Notes under the pieces: model-generated
Databases searched by the model: none
Seen by the model: the letters and a program-made list of their open reading frames with translations, nothing else
Told to the model about the DNA's origin: nothing
NCBI RefSeq assembly: GCF_008801925.2
Contig: NZ_CP062804.1
Coordinates: forward strand, 186,001 to 250,000
Reading direction: 5' to 3'
DNA length: 64,000 bases
From: Cupriavidus basilensis
GTDB lineage: Bacteria; Pseudomonadota; Gammaproteobacteria; Burkholderiales; Burkholderiaceae
Shown: one piece after another, positions 54,839-64,000 of the stretch
Numbering within the stretch: position 1 is the first letter of the stretch
Layout of the letters: each line of letters begins with the position of its first letter
Translations under genes and position numbers: made by a program

Positions 54839-55843
54839 ATGACAGCCAACGCATCCGGTACCACCGGGAACACGCTGCCCCTCGACAAGCAGGAACTGCT
54901 CGCCGTCTATCGCAGGATGCGCACCATCCGCGATTTCGAAGAGCGCCTGCACGTGGACTTCGGGCGCGGCGATATTCCCGGCTTCGTCCACCTCTACGCC
55001 GGCGAGGAGGCCGCCGGGGTAGGCATCCTGCACCACCTGGGCGACGGCGACCGCATCGCCAGCACCCACCGCGGCCACGGCCACTGCATCGCCAAAGGCG
55101 TGGATCCGGTGGCGATGATGAAGGAGATCTACGGGCGCAAGGGCGGCTCCTGCAACGGCAAGGGCGGCTCCATGCATATTGCCGATCTGTCCAAGGGCAT
55201 GATGGGCGCCAATGGCATCCTGGGCGCAGGCGCGCCGCTGGTCTGCGGCGCAGCGCTGGCCGCCAAGTTCCGCGGCAAGGGCGAGATCGGCATCACCTTT
55301 GCCGGTGACGGCGCGTCCAACCAGGGCACGTTCCTGGAGAGCCTGAACCTGGCCGCGGTGTGGAACCTGCCGGTGATCTTCGTGATCGAGAACAACGGCT
55401 ATGCAGAATCCACCGCGCGCGACTACGGCACCGCGGTGGACAGCTACGTGGACCGCGCCGCCGGCTTCGGCATTCCCGGCGTGACGGTGGATGGCACGGA
55501 TTTCTTCGCCGTGCATGAGGCGGCGGGCGAAGTCATCAAGCGGGCCCGCGAAGGCGGTGGCCCGGCCCTGCTGGAATGCAAGATGGTCCGCTTCTACGGC
55601 CACTTCGAAGGCGACGCGCAAACCTATCGCGCCTCCGGCGAGCTCGACGACATCCGCGCCAACAAGGACTGCCTGAAGAAGTTCACCGCCACCGTGACCC
55701 AGGCCGGCGTGATCGCGCTGGATGAACTCAAGGCCATCGACGAGCAGGTTGCCGCACTGATCGAGGACGCCGTGCAGCAGGCCAAGGCGGCACCGTTCCC
55801 CACGCCCGCCGACCTGCTGACCGATGTGTACGTCAGCTACTAA
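54839..55843 (+). CDS. acoA: Acetoin:DCPIP oxidoreductase (acetoin dehydrogenase E1) alpha subunit
   Basis: This 334-aa thiamine-pyrophosphate-binding subunit of the acetoin dehydrogenase complex cleaves acetoin to acetaldehyde and an acetyl group passed to lipoate. The TPP motif is GDGASNQGTFLESLNLAAVWNLPVIFVIENN, and GFVHLYAGEEAAGVGI, STHRGHGHCIAKG and NGKGGSMHIAD are typical E1-alpha stretches. The ATG at 54839 follows AAGGAGACAG; a start 5 codons earlier overlaps acoX. It is cotranscribed with acoB and acoC. Confidence 0.94.
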   Translation: MTANASGTTGNTLPLDKQELLAVYRRMRTIRDFEERLHVDFGRGDIPGFVHLYAGEEAAGVGILHHLGDGDRIASTHRGHGHCIAKGVDPVAMMKEIYGRKGGSCNGKGGSMHIADLSKGMMGANGILGAGAPLVCGAALAAKFRGKGEIGITFAGDGASNQGTFLESLNLAAVWNLPVIFVIENNGYAESTARDYGTAVDSYVDRAAGFGIPGVTVDGTDFFAVHEAAGEVIKRAREGGGPALLECKMVRFYGHFEGDAQTYRASGELDDIRANKDCLKKFTATVTQAGVIALDELKAIDEQVAALIEDAVQQAKAAPFPTPADLLTDVYVSY

Positions 55844-55903
55844 GCGCACGCCCTCAGCCATTCCGAGACATAACGACAGCAAGCACGATCAGGAGACCAC
55901 ACC

Positions 55904-56920
55904 ATGTCCCGCAAATTAAGCATGAAGCTGGCGATCAACGAAGCGATCGACCAGGAAATGACCCGTGACCCGAGCGTGATCATGCTCGGCGAAGACATCG
56001 TCGGCGGCGCCGGCGCGGACGGCGAGAAAGACGCCTGGGGCGGCGTGCTTGGCGTGACCAAGGGCCTGTACGCTAAGCACGGCGACCGCCTGCTGGACAC
56101 GCCTTTGTCCGAATCCGCCTATGTGGGCGCGGCCATCGGCGCCGCGGCTTGTGGCATGCGCCCGATTGCCGAGCTGATGTTCATCGACTTCATGGGCGTG
56201 TGCTTCGACCAGATCTTCAACCAGGCGGCCAAGTTCCGCTACATGTTCGGCGGCAAGGCCGAGACGCCGGTGGTGATTCGCGCCATGGTGGGCGCGGGCT
56301 TTCGTGCAGCCGCCCAGCACAGCCAGATGCTCACGCCACTGTTCACGCATATCCCCGGCCTCAAGGTGGTGTGCCCCAGCACGCCATATGACACCAAAGG
56401 CCTGCTGATCCAGGCGATCCGCGACAACGACCCCGTGATCTTCTGCGAGCACAAGAATCTCTATGGCTTTGAAGGCGAAGTGCCGGAGAACTCGTACGCG
56501 ATCCCCTTCGGCGAGGCCAACATCGTGCGCGATGGCAAGGATGTTTCCATCGTCACCTATGGCCTGATGGTGCACCGCGCGCTGGAGGCGGCGGCGACAC
56601 TGGCCAAGGAAGGCATCGAAGCGGAGATCGTGGACCTGCGCACGCTCTCGCCGCTGGATATCGACACGGTGCTGGAGTCGGTGGAACACACCGGCCGCCT
56701 GGTGGTGGTGGATGAAGCCAGCCCGCGCTGCAACATCGCAACCGACATCTCGGCACAGGTGGCGCAGCGCGCGTTCGGCGCGCTCAAGGCCGGCATCGAG
56801 ATGGTCTGCCCGCCGCATACGCCGGTGCCGTTCTCGCCCGCGCTGGAAGACCTCTACATCCCCAGCGCGGCGCACATCGCCGATGCCGCGCGCAAGACCG
56901 TGAAAGGAGGGAAACACTGA
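55904..56920 (+). CDS. acoB: Acetoin dehydrogenase E1 beta subunit
   Basis: This 338-aa transketolase-like E1 beta subunit reads MKLAINEAIDQEMTRDPSVIMLGEDIVGGAG, FIDFMGVCFDQIFNQAAKFRYMFGG and the C-terminal LVVVDEASPRCNIATDISAQV. It forms the alpha2-beta2 enzyme with AcoA. A good AGGAGAC ribosome site precedes 55904. Its TGA overlaps the acoC ATG by one base. Confidence 0.94.
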   Translation: MSRKLSMKLAINEAIDQEMTRDPSVIMLGEDIVGGAGADGEKDAWGGVLGVTKGLYAKHGDRLLDTPLSESAYVGAAIGAAACGMRPIAELMFIDFMGVCFDQIFNQAAKFRYMFGGKAETPVVIRAMVGAGFRAAAQHSQMLTPLFTHIPGLKVVCPSTPYDTKGLLIQAIRDNDPVIFCEHKNLYGFEGEVPENSYAIPFGEANIVRDGKDVSIVTYGLMVHRALEAAATLAKEGIEAEIVDLRTLSPLDIDTVLESVEHTGRLVVVDEASPRCNIATDISAQVAQRAFGALKAGIEMVCPPHTPVPFSPALEDLYIPSAAHIADAARKTVKGGKH

Positions 56921-58032
56921 TGGCCGAGATCACCCCGATCGTCATGCCCAAATGGGGCTTGTCGATGAAAGAAGGCACGATCAACGACTGGCTGGTGGAG
57001 GAAGGCGCGCAGATCACGGTCGGCATGCCGATCCTCGACGTGGAGACCGACAAGATCGCCAACGCGGTGGAAGCGCCGGACGCCGGCACCCTGCGCCGCA
57101 AGGTGGCGGCCGTGGGCGACATCCTGCCGGTCAAGGCGTTGCTGGGCGTGCTGGCGCCGCCCGAGGTCAGCGATGCGGACATCGACGCTTTTGTCGCCGC
57201 CTATGAAACGCCGGCGGCCGATGAGGAAGAGGAGGGCGCCGCCGCCTCGGCCTATCAGTTCATCGAAGTGGACGGCATCCGCACGCGCTACGCCAGGCGC
57301 GGCGAGGGTGCCGACACCGTGTTGTTCATCCATGGCTTCGGCGGGGACCTGGACAACTGGCTGTTCAACCTCGACGCACTGGCCGATGCGCACACCGTCA
57401 TCGCGCTGGACCTGCCGGCGCACGGACACGCCACGCCCAGGCTGCCAGGTACCACGCTCGCATCGCTGGCAGGATTCGTCGCGCATTTCATGGATGCACT
57501 CGACATCGGCCAGGCCCACCTGGTGGGCCATTCGATGGGCGGCGGCGTCGCCGCGCAGCTGGCGGTGGACGCGCCGCAACGCGTGCGCTCGGTCGCGCTC
57601 GTATCGCCAGCCGGCCTTGGCGAGGAGGTCAACAGCCAGTACACCGAAGGCTTCGTCAACGCGCAATCCCGCCGCGACCTCAAGCCGGTGGTGGAACTGC
57701 TGTTCGCCGATGCCGGGCTGGTCAGCCGCCAGATGCTGGACGACCTGCTCAAGTACAAGCGGCTGGACGGCATCACGGAAGCGCTCGGCACACTAGGCGC
57801 GAGCCTGTTCGGTGGCGGCCGGCAAACCGAACTGCCCGGTCACAGGCTGGGGGATACCGGCAAGCCCGTGCTGGTGATCTGGGGCGCGCAGGACCAGATC
57901 ATCCCCGCGTCGCATGCGGCCAACGCGCCAGCCGGCGCGACGGTGAAGGTGTTCGACGATGCCGGCCATATGAGCCAGATGGAGAAGGCCAACGAAGTCA
58001 ACGCGCTGCTCAAGCGGCATATCGGCGGCTGA
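56920..58032 (+). CDS. acoC: Acetoin dehydrogenase E2 (lipoyl domain fused to alpha/beta hydrolase)
   Basis: This 370-aa protein has an N-terminal lipoyl domain (VMPKWGLSMKEGTINDW) with the lipoylated Lys45 in ETDKIANAV, an acidic linker (ADEEEEG), and a C-terminal alpha/beta hydrolase domain with Ser205 in GHSMGGG and His near DAGHMSQME. In Ralstonia/Cupriavidus AcoC the usual CoA-acyltransferase catalytic domain is likewise an alpha/beta hydrolase fold. It is the last aco gene before a strong hairpin. There is no E3 (acoL) gene here, so the complex must use an E3 from elsewhere. Confidence 0.93.
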   Translation: MAEITPIVMPKWGLSMKEGTINDWLVEEGAQITVGMPILDVETDKIANAVEAPDAGTLRRKVAAVGDILPVKALLGVLAPPEVSDADIDAFVAAYETPAADEEEEGAAASAYQFIEVDGIRTRYARRGEGADTVLFIHGFGGDLDNWLFNLDALADAHTVIALDLPAHGHATPRLPGTTLASLAGFVAHFMDALDIGQAHLVGHSMGGGVAAQLAVDAPQRVRSVALVSPAGLGEEVNSQYTEGFVNAQSRRDLKPVVELLFADAGLVSRQMLDDLLKYKRLDGITEALGTLGASLFGGGRQTELPGHRLGDTGKPVLVIWGAQDQIIPASHAANAPAGATVKVFDDAGHMSQMEKANEVNALLKRHIGG

Positions 58033-58054
58033 CGAATCGGAGTCCTGCTGGTTT

Positions 58055-58086
58055 GCTGCCCTCTCCCGCAAGCGCGAGAGGGCAGC
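58055..58086. terminator. Strong hairpin between acoC and the downstream SDR
   Basis: GCTGCCCTCTC (58055-58065) and GAGAGGGCAGC (58076-58086) form a perfect 11-bp stem with a 10-nt loop, 22 bp after the acoC stop. No T run follows, so it is more likely a partial attenuator or mRNA-protecting element than a full terminator. It resembles the hairpin at 62181-62200. Confidence 0.6.
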
Positions 58087-58156
58087 GCGGGGCGCGACGT
58101 ATTTCGTGGCGGTATGCACTGAAGAAAATCAACAAAACAAGCCTAGGAGACCACCC

Positions 58157-58933
58157 ATGGATGAACCCCTGAAGGGACAAGTCGCCGTCATCACCGGCGG
58201 CGCACGCGGCATCGGCCGCGGCATCGCCCTGACACTCGCCAAAGCCGGCGCTGACATCCTGATCGCCGACCTGCTCGAAGACGCCATGCGCGAAACCGCG
58301 GAGGACGTGCGCGCGCTCGGCCGTCGGGCAAGCACCCTCAAGGTCGACGTGACAAAGCCTGAGATGCACCGTGCCATGGTCAGGCAGGCACTTGACCAGC
58401 TCGGCGGCCTGGATATCCTGGTCAACTGCGCAGGCGTCATCAGCATCCACCCTGTCGATGCACTCAGCGAGCGCGACTGGGACTTCGTCATGGACGTCAA
58501 CGCCAAAGGCACCTTCCTCGGCTGCCAGGCCGCGCTGGAACACATGAAAGCCCAGCACAAGGGCCGCATCATCAACGTCGCCTCGATCGCCGGCAAGGAA
58601 GGCTTCCCCAACCTTGCCCACTACAGCGCCTCCAAGTTCGCGGTGGTCGGCTTCACCAACGCCCTGGCCAAGGAAGTGGCGCGTGACGGCATCACCGTCA
58701 ACGCGATCTGCCCCGGCATCGTGCGCACCTATATGTGGGATCGCCTCTCCGACGAATGGAAGGCAGAGGGCGAATCGGTTGATGATTCCTGGGCCCGCCA
58801 CCAGCTCACGCTGATCCCGCAGGGCCGGGCGCAGACGCCGGAAGACATGGGCCGGATGGCGCTGTTCTTCGCGACCATGGACAATGTGACCGGGCAGTCG
58901 GTCAATGTCGACGGTGGCTTCACCTTCCATTGA
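58157..58933 (+). CDS. SDR-family oxidoreductase linked to the aco operon
   Basis: This 258-aa classical SDR has VAVITGGARGIGRGIA (cofactor), NCAGVIS, the catalytic Ser in NVASIAG, Y-x-x-x-K as YSASK and C-terminal NVTGQSVNVDGGFTFH. Its place after acoABC suggests acetoin/2,3-butanediol interconversion, but it could equally be another polyol dehydrogenase. The ATG at 58157 has CTAGGAGACC; a start 17 codons earlier is unlikely. It lies 124 bp downstream of acoC, beyond a hairpin. Confidence 0.85.
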   Translation: MDEPLKGQVAVITGGARGIGRGIALTLAKAGADILIADLLEDAMRETAEDVRALGRRASTLKVDVTKPEMHRAMVRQALDQLGGLDILVNCAGVISIHPVDALSERDWDFVMDVNAKGTFLGCQAALEHMKAQHKGRIINVASIAGKEGFPNLAHYSASKFAVVGFTNALAKEVARDGITVNAICPGIVRTYMWDRLSDEWKAEGESVDDSWARHQLTLIPQGRAQTPEDMGRMALFFATMDNVTGQSVNVDGGFTFH

Positions 58934-59010
58934 CCGGCGCCGGGCCGCGGTGCGGCCCGCCATGTGCGCGTGCCGTCGCGCGTTCCGACCCGGCGCTTAC
59001 CGGTCATGCC

Positions 59011-59766
59011 ATGCGATTTGAATTTCTCGATCCCGATCCCACCGACCCCGATCCCTTGCACGCCGAGCAGGCGCTGCTGGAACAGGCATCCGCCGGCCGC
59101 TGGCTGGCGCACCTGTGGCAGGCGCCGGTTTCGCTGGTGGTGCCGCGCAGCTACCTGCGGCATGCGCAACTGGAGGCCGCGCGCGCCGATTTTGCCGCGC
59201 GTGGCTGCCCGGTCTGGCTGCGCCTGTCAGGCGGCGGGCTGGTGCCGCAGGGCCCGGGCATCGTCAACCTGAGCCTGGCCTATCCGGTGCGCGGTGGCGC
59301 CGGGACCCATGCGGAGCCGGCCTATCTGCACCTGTGCGAGGTGCTGGCCGCCGCGTTGAGCCGCCTTGGGTTGCAGACGCACTGGCAGGCGGTGGATGGG
59401 TCGTTTTGCGATGGCCGCTTCAACCTGGCCTGGGGCCCGCCGGAGCAGGCCCGCAAGATCGCCGGCACGGCGCAATACTGGCGCCGCGTGGCGGGCGCGG
59501 ATGACGCCAGCCTGCACGTGGTGCTGGCGCACGCCGTGCTGCTGGTCAGCGCCGATCCTCAGGAGATCAATGGCCGCGCCAACGATTTCGAGGCCGCCAT
59601 CGGCAGCGGGCGCCGCTACCGTGCCGACAAGGTGGTCAGCGTGGCCCAGGCACTGGCCGACAGCGGGCAGCCGGTACCCGGCGACCTCGGCGAGCGCACG
59701 TCCCAAGCGCTCGCCGAGGCGCTTGCCGCGACGCCGCCGGCTTTCGCGGCAACGGTCCCGGCCTAG
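59011..59766 (+). CDS. Lipoate-protein ligase A-like protein
   Basis: This 251-aa protein is of the LplA/LipB superfamily. Visible are DPLHAEQALLEQA near the N-terminus, WLRLSGGGLVPQGPGIVNLSLAYPV (the R-R/G-G-G-A-V-x-H-like motif, here with Leu-Val-Pro) and the lysine motif GPPEQARKIAGTAQYWRR. The H in the GGGxxxH position is replaced by Gln (VPQG), which is non-standard. The start at 59011 (MRFEFLDPDP) was taken. Its neighbour acoC needs lipoylation, so it may serve this complex; true ligase activity is uncertain because of that change. Confidence 0.75.
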   Translation: MRFEFLDPDPTDPDPLHAEQALLEQASAGRWLAHLWQAPVSLVVPRSYLRHAQLEAARADFAARGCPVWLRLSGGGLVPQGPGIVNLSLAYPVRGGAGTHAEPAYLHLCEVLAAALSRLGLQTHWQAVDGSFCDGRFNLAWGPPEQARKIAGTAQYWRRVAGADDASLHVVLAHAVLLVSADPQEINGRANDFEAAIGSGRRYRADKVVSVAQALADSGQPVPGDLGERTSQALAEALAATPPAFAATVPA

Positions 59767-59883
59767 GCCCGGGCCGTAGCTGTGCGCGTATTCGTCGTTA
59801 TTGACGATTCCACATCCCGGCGAGCGTGGCAAACTGACCGGCAAGACGCTTCCCTTGCGGGAGCACACAACCGGAGACAGGAT

Positions 59884-60996
59884 ATGGCGGGACCGTTGGC
59901 TGGACTGAAAGTGGTGGAAATGGTTGGGATCGGCCCGGCGCCGTTCTGCGCGATGATGCTGGCCGACCAGGGCGCCGAGGTGATTCGCATCGACCGCCCC
60001 CGCCCGGCCAAGCCGGGCGAGGCGCCGGCCACCGGCGCTGGCCGCGCAAGCTGCGACGTGACCGCGCGCGGCAGGCGCTCCCTGGCCATCGACCTGCGCA
60101 AGCCCGGCGCGGCCGAGGTCGTGCTGGACCTGATCGCCAAGGCCGACGTGCTGATCGAAGGCTTCCGCCCTGGCGTGATGGAACGCCTGGGCCTGGGGCC
60201 GCAGCCTTGCCTGGCGCGCAATCCGGCGCTGGTGTACGGCCGCATGACCGGCTGGGGCCAGCACGGCCCGCTGGCCCAGGCCGCCGGTCACGATATCAAC
60301 TACATCGCCATCGGCGGCGCCCTGCACGCCATTGGCCGGGCGGGGGAACCACCCGTGGTGCCGCTCAACTACGTTGGCGACTTTGGCGGCGGCGGCATGC
60401 TGCTGGCGTTTGGCGTGATGTGCGCCATCAACGAAGCCCGCAACTCCGGCAAGGGGCAGGTGGTGGACGCCGCCATGACCGACGGCACGGCCTTGCTGTC
60501 TGCCATGATGTACGGCTTCAAGGCCGCCGGGCGCTGGACCAGCCAGCGCGGCGACAACCTGCTCGATGGGGCGGCGCATTTCTACGACACCTATGCCTGC
60601 GCGGATGGCAAGTACGTCGCGGTGGGCGCCATCGAGCCGCAGTTCTACGCGCTGTTGCGCGAGCGCTGCGGCCTGGACGATCCGCTCTTCGACAAGCAGC
60701 TCGACAAACGCCACTGGCCCGAGCTCAAGGCCCGCATGGCCACGCTGTTCCTCACCCGCACGCGCGCGCAGTGGTGCGAGCTGCTGGAAGGCAGCGACGC
60801 CTGCTTTGCCCCGATCCTGGACTGGGACGAGGCGCCGCAACATCCGCATAACCGGGCGCGCGAGACGTTTATCGAGATCGACGGGGTGATGCAGCCGGCG
60901 CCGGCGCCGCGTTTCAGCCGCACGCCGGCGGGCGTGCCTCAGGCGCCTGTGGAGCCTGGTGCGGATAGTGAGGCGGTGTTGCGGGATTGGGGGTGA
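59884..60996 (+). CDS. CaiB/BaiF-family CoA-transferase / alpha-methylacyl-CoA racemase
   Basis: This 370-aa class III CoA-transferase-fold enzyme has [37 protein letters not shown] at the N-terminus and the active-site segment [22 protein letters not shown]. The His-Asp pattern (GHDINY) is that of alpha-methylacyl-CoA racemases, which invert 2-methylacyl-CoA stereocentres, rather than formyl-CoA-type transferases. The ATG at 59884 follows GGAGACAGGAT. It ends the plus-strand run; the next 308 bp hold only a repeat. Confidence 0.85.
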   Translation: MAGPLAGLKVVEMVGIGPAPFCAMMLADQGAEVIRIDRPRPAKPGEAPATGAGRASCDVTARGRRSLAIDLRKPGAAEVVLDLIAKADVLIEGFRPGVMERLGLGPQPCLARNPALVYGRMTGWGQHGPLAQAAGHDINYIAIGGALHAIGRAGEPPVVPLNYVGDFGGGGMLLAFGVMCAINEARNSGKGQVVDAAMTDGTALLSAMMYGFKAAGRWTSQRGDNLLDGAAHFYDTYACADGKYVAVGAIEPQFYALLRERCGLDDPLFDKQLDKRHWPELKARMATLFLTRTRAQWCELLEGSDACFAPILDWDEAPQHPHNRARETFIEIDGVMQPAPAPRFSRTPAGVPQAPVEPGADSEAVLRDWG

Positions 60997-61169
60997 CGGG
61001 GGAGGTGATTGGGGGACTGCGCAGGGATGGGGTGATTTGAATTTGATATTGCTGTTGGGACTGCTTGCCGTTCAAAGTCAACGTCAAAGGCTTAAAGTCA
61101 AAGGCAGTTTCACCACCCCTGCGGGGCGGCGACCTACTTTCTTGTCTTGCCAAGAAAGTAGGCAAAGAA

Positions 61170-61263
61170 GGCGCCCCATACGGCCTGGTACACCTTGACG
61201 GCTCGCTTCGCATCGCAGGACGGTGTGGACCGCCCGTGGGGGCGCTCCGCACGGCTACACCGA
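61170..61263 (+). repeat. Intergenic repeat copy A (left of higBA)
   Basis: The block begins GGCGCCCCATACGGCCTGGT and ends GCGCTCCGCACGGCTACACC. A second copy with the same ends, shorter in the middle, lies at 62000-62065. The two stand in direct orientation on either side of the higBA module. Repeats of this sequence style are common between genes in Burkholderiales; here they may mark the limits of an acquired segment. Just upstream, TTAAAGTCAAAGGC-type short repeats are present at 61075-61108. Confidence 0.65.
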
Positions 61264-61304
61264 ATCCTGATCGCGCGATATCGCTTTTTCTTCGCGCTGG
61301 TTTG

Positions 61305-61607
61305 CTAAGCGGCGACGGCATGCTCCTTGATCGCTGCCAGTTTCTCCGCACCGATCTTTTCCTTCGCCCTTTCGGTGTCGTAGTGGGTTTGGAGGTTCAT
61401 CCAGCTTTGGGCATCGGTGCCGAAGAACACGCCGAGCCGGACGGCCGTATCGGCGGTGATGGCGCGCTCGCCCTTGACGATCTCGTTGATGCGCCGAGGC
61501 GGGACATCGATTGCCTTGGCTAGCGCGTATTGGCTGATCCCAAGCGGCTCAAGCCAGTCCAACTGCAGGATCTCGCCTGGTGTGGCCAGCGGAATTTCTC
61601 GTGCCAT
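61305..61607 (-). CDS. higA: HigA antitoxin
   Basis: This 100-aa XRE-type antitoxin of the HigA (VapI) family reads ATPGEILQLDWLEPLGISQYALAKAIDVPPRRINEIVKGERAITADTAVRLGVFFGTDAQSWMNLQTHYD, the full HigA signature. It neutralises HigB and represses the operon. It lies 11 bp after higB, so the toxin gene comes first, the order typical of hig modules. Confidence 0.92.
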   Translation of the reverse strand: MAREIPLATPGEILQLDWLEPLGISQYALAKAIDVPPRRINEIVKGERAITADTAVRLGVFFGTDAQSWMNLQTHYDTERAKEKIGAEKLAAIKEHAVAA

Positions 61608-61618
61608 GGTTTGCTCCT

Positions 61619-61897
61619 TTAGTGGTAGTCGACGATCTCGACGTCGGTCGCGTTGCCGTTAGCGAAACGGAAGCAGATGCGCCATTGATCGTTGATGCGG
61701 ATACTGAACTGTCCCGCCCGATCTCCTTTTAGCGCTTCCAGCCTGTTGTTCGGTGGGATGCGTAAGAAGTTGAGTTCAGTGGCGGCGTGCAGTTGCTGTA
61801 GCTTTCGCATCGCGACCTTCTCGATGTTGGCGAACCGGGCAACCCGGGTGCCAGCAAAGACCGTCTCAGTATCTCGGCAATTGAACGATGTGATCAT
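61619..61897 (-). CDS. higB: HigB toxin (ribosome-dependent mRNA endonuclease, RelE fold)
   Basis: This 92-aa protein starts at ATG 61897 (MITSFNCRDTETVF). It has KVAMRKLQQLHAATELNFLRIPPNNRLEALKGDRAGQFSIRINDQWRICFRFANGNATDVEIVDYH, matching the HigB/plasmid-killer family, with the basic and aromatic residues used for mRNA cleavage. A frame extension of 7 codons upstream crosses the promoter and is rejected. It is cotranscribed with higA from a promoter overlapped by HigA-type operators. Confidence 0.92.
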   Translation of the reverse strand: MITSFNCRDTETVFAGTRVARFANIEKVAMRKLQQLHAATELNFLRIPPNNRLEALKGDRAGQFSIRINDQWRICFRFANGNATDVEIVDYH

Positions 61898-61903
61898 GGA
61901 TTT

Positions 61904-61938
61904 ATAATAACGCAACACGTTATTAACGTCAAGCGTTA
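61904..61938 (-). promoter_or_regulatory. higBA promoter with two operators
   Basis: On the minus strand TTGACG (-35, 61927-61932) and TATTAT (-10, 61904-61909) are 17 bp apart, close to higB. AATAACG-CAACA-CGTTATT (61906-61924) is a perfect dyad with 7-bp arms. TAACG-TCAAG-CGTTA (61924-61938) is a second, smaller copy with the same 5-bp spacing. Both overlap the promoter, as expected for HigA autorepression. Confidence 0.75.
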
Positions 61939-61999
61939 TTAAATCCGGGGTTTGTGGTGCGCCGGTGCCTTTCCGGTTGCTCCTTTTGACTGCCTGCGA

Positions 62000-62065
62000 G
62001 GCGCCCCATACAGTCTGGTATACCTTGACGGCCTGCCCCTCGGGCGCTCCGCACGGCTACACCGA
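62000..62065 (+). repeat. Intergenic repeat copy B (right of higBA)
   Basis: This shorter copy of the block at 61170-61263 keeps the same ends (GGCGCCCCATAC, and GGCGCTCCGCACGGCTACAC) and orientation. It lies 102 bp beyond the higB start. The two copies bracket the module at about 0.74 kb distance. The rest of 62066-62200 shows only the CTCTCCCGC-TTGCGGGAGAG hairpin at 62181-62200. Confidence 0.65.
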
Positions 62066-62208
62066 GTCGGCGTCTGGCGGCAGCGCTCTTGCTTTCGTCC
62101 TCGGATATCGCGCGTTTGGGCTTTCGCGCGGGGCGGCATCGGCCGCCGCGCTACCGTTTGCCATCCACCGGTTTGCTCCCCTCTCCCGCTTGCGGGAGAG
62201 CAACCGTG

Positions 62209-63334
<1,126 letters not shown>

Positions 63335-63380
63335 GGGGCGGGGGAGAGGGCGGGCGTTCGTTATGCCGCCGTGCTCGTGC

Positions 63381-64000
63381 TCAGTCCGCCGGCCCCAGGA
63401 TCCGTTCGACAAACTCCGGCGCCAGCGCAACGCCGAGGAAGCGCGAGATCTCCACGATCTGTCCATACAGCATCCATTGGCCGTGATGCACCGCGCAGCC
63501 GCGTTCGCGTGCGGCTTTCAGCAGTGGCGTATCGCCATCGCGGATCACCGCCTCGCAGACCAGCGTGCCTGCGCTCAGTTGCGCAGCGGGGAGCGGCGTG
63601 GCGTCGGTATCGCGCAAGCCGAGCGCGGTGGCGTTGATAACCACGTCGAAGCCGGCGGGGTTGTGATCGCCGGCACGAATCGAGACGGTCGGCAGCACCC
63701 CTTTCAGGCTTGCCGCCAGCTCTTGCGCCTTGTCGGCGGAGCGGTTGTAGATGACCAGTTCGGCCGGCTGCTCGCGCGCGATGGCGTAGGCCATCGACTT
63801 GCCGGCGCCGCCGGCGCCTAGCTGCAGCACGCGCTTGCCAGACAGGCTGTGGCCGCGTTCGTGCAGGCCGGCGACGAAACCGTCGCCATCAAAGTTGCCG
63901 CCGACCCAAAAGCCTTTCTGGCGGTCGAAGCGCATCGCATTGACGGAGCCGAGCAGGCGCGCGGCATCGGTCAGTTCGCCACAGATGGCCACCACCGCCT
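63381..64000 (-). CDS. Shikimate dehydrogenase-like protein, N-terminus cut by window edge
   Basis: About 206 C-terminal residues are visible of a protein of the AroE/YdiB family, which reduces 3-dehydroshikimate or related acids with NAD(P)H. LTDAARLLGSVNAMRF and the loop GGNFDGDGFVAGL correspond to the usual G-A-V-N-T and N-T-D-G-x-G-F motifs. The Rossmann core has VLQLGAGGAGKSMAYAIA and YNRSADKAQELA, and the C-terminus has WMLYGQIVEISRFLG. The canonical Thr in N-T-D-G is Phe (NFDG), which suggests a variant rather than housekeeping AroE. The start lies beyond 64000. Confidence 0.87.
   Translation of the reverse strand, partial: AVVAICGELTDAARLLGSVNAMRFDRQKGFWVGGNFDGDGFVAGLHERGHSLSGKRVLQLGAGGAGKSMAYAIAREQPAELVIYNRSADKAQELAASLKGVLPTVSIRAGDHNPAGFDVVINATALGLRDTDATPLPAAQLSAGTLVCEAVIRDGDTPLLKAARERGCAVHHGQWMLYGQIVEISRFLGVALAPEFVERILGPAD

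Overview
The window is about 64 kb of GC-rich, densely coded DNA from a metabolically versatile betaproteobacterium. Gram-negative trimeric porins, LIV-type ABC importers, many IclR/AraC/TetR/MarR regulators, an acoRXABC acetoin operon, a nicotinate (nic) cluster and a dmeRF nickel/cobalt module together suggest Burkholderiales, most likely Cupriavidus or a close relative, probably a secondary replicon. This assignment is inference from gene content and style; no rRNA or other marker is present. No tRNA, rRNA, CRISPR array or replication origin was seen.

Layout. (1) 1-5430: a partial porin, then a minus-strand set (IclR regulator, OPT-type transporter, class V aminotransferase, peptidase E) that looks like a peptide-uptake and breakdown unit. 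(2) 5630-9222: a large membrane-embedded patatin-like phospholipase, followed by a near-paralogue of the first IclR regulator. (3) 9286-10827: an AbiEi/AbiEii-type toxin-antitoxin pair with a palindromic operator. (4) 10937-25018: a nearly complete aerobic nicotinate pathway. It holds an importer (NicT-like), a 2Fe-2S subunit (NicA), a cytochrome c subunit with a degenerate molybdenum domain, a separate intact molybdenum subunit, NicC, NicE, NicD, NicX, NicF, a TetR and a MarR regulator. Ring hydroxylation, decarboxylative hydroxylation, ring opening, deformylation, deamidation and maleate-to-fumarate isomerisation are all represented. (5) 25142-31491: dmeRF metal efflux, a DUF454 membrane protein, TetR plus luciferase-like monooxygenase, cytochrome P450 and AraC regulators. 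(6) 31511-35600: a gene graveyard. It contains a duplicated chemoreceptor scrap, a cupin/GNAT chimera, a methyltransferase scrap, an antitoxin whose partner toxin is internally deleted, and a decayed IS110/IS1111-type transposase, with an intact EamA exporter and AraC regulator between them. (7) 35728-47493: an IclR-controlled catabolic island. It contains a 3-hydroxyacyl-CoA dehydrogenase-like enzyme, a beta-keto acid cleavage enzyme (BKACE), a cyclase-family hydrolase, a cupin, an SDR, a full LIV-type ABC importer, a porin and a DAPG-hydrolase-like protein. Four copies of one 16-bp motif sit at its two promoters. Its substrate is not known to me. (8) 47544-51154: chemoreceptor, aldo/keto reductase, HAD dehalogenase. 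(9) 51416-60996: acetoin catabolism (acoR, a sigma-54 promoter, acoXABC, an SDR, a lipoate-ligase-like gene) and an alpha-methylacyl-CoA racemase-like gene. (10) 61170-64000: a higBA toxin-antitoxin module between two copies of a repeat, an IS110-family element apparently inserted in an intergenic hairpin, and a partial shikimate dehydrogenase-like gene.

The most promising material for something new is the IclR-controlled BKACE/DAPG-hydrolase island with its repeated operator, and the three-protein nicotinate dehydrogenase in which the cytochrome subunit seems to carry a dead molybdenum domain.
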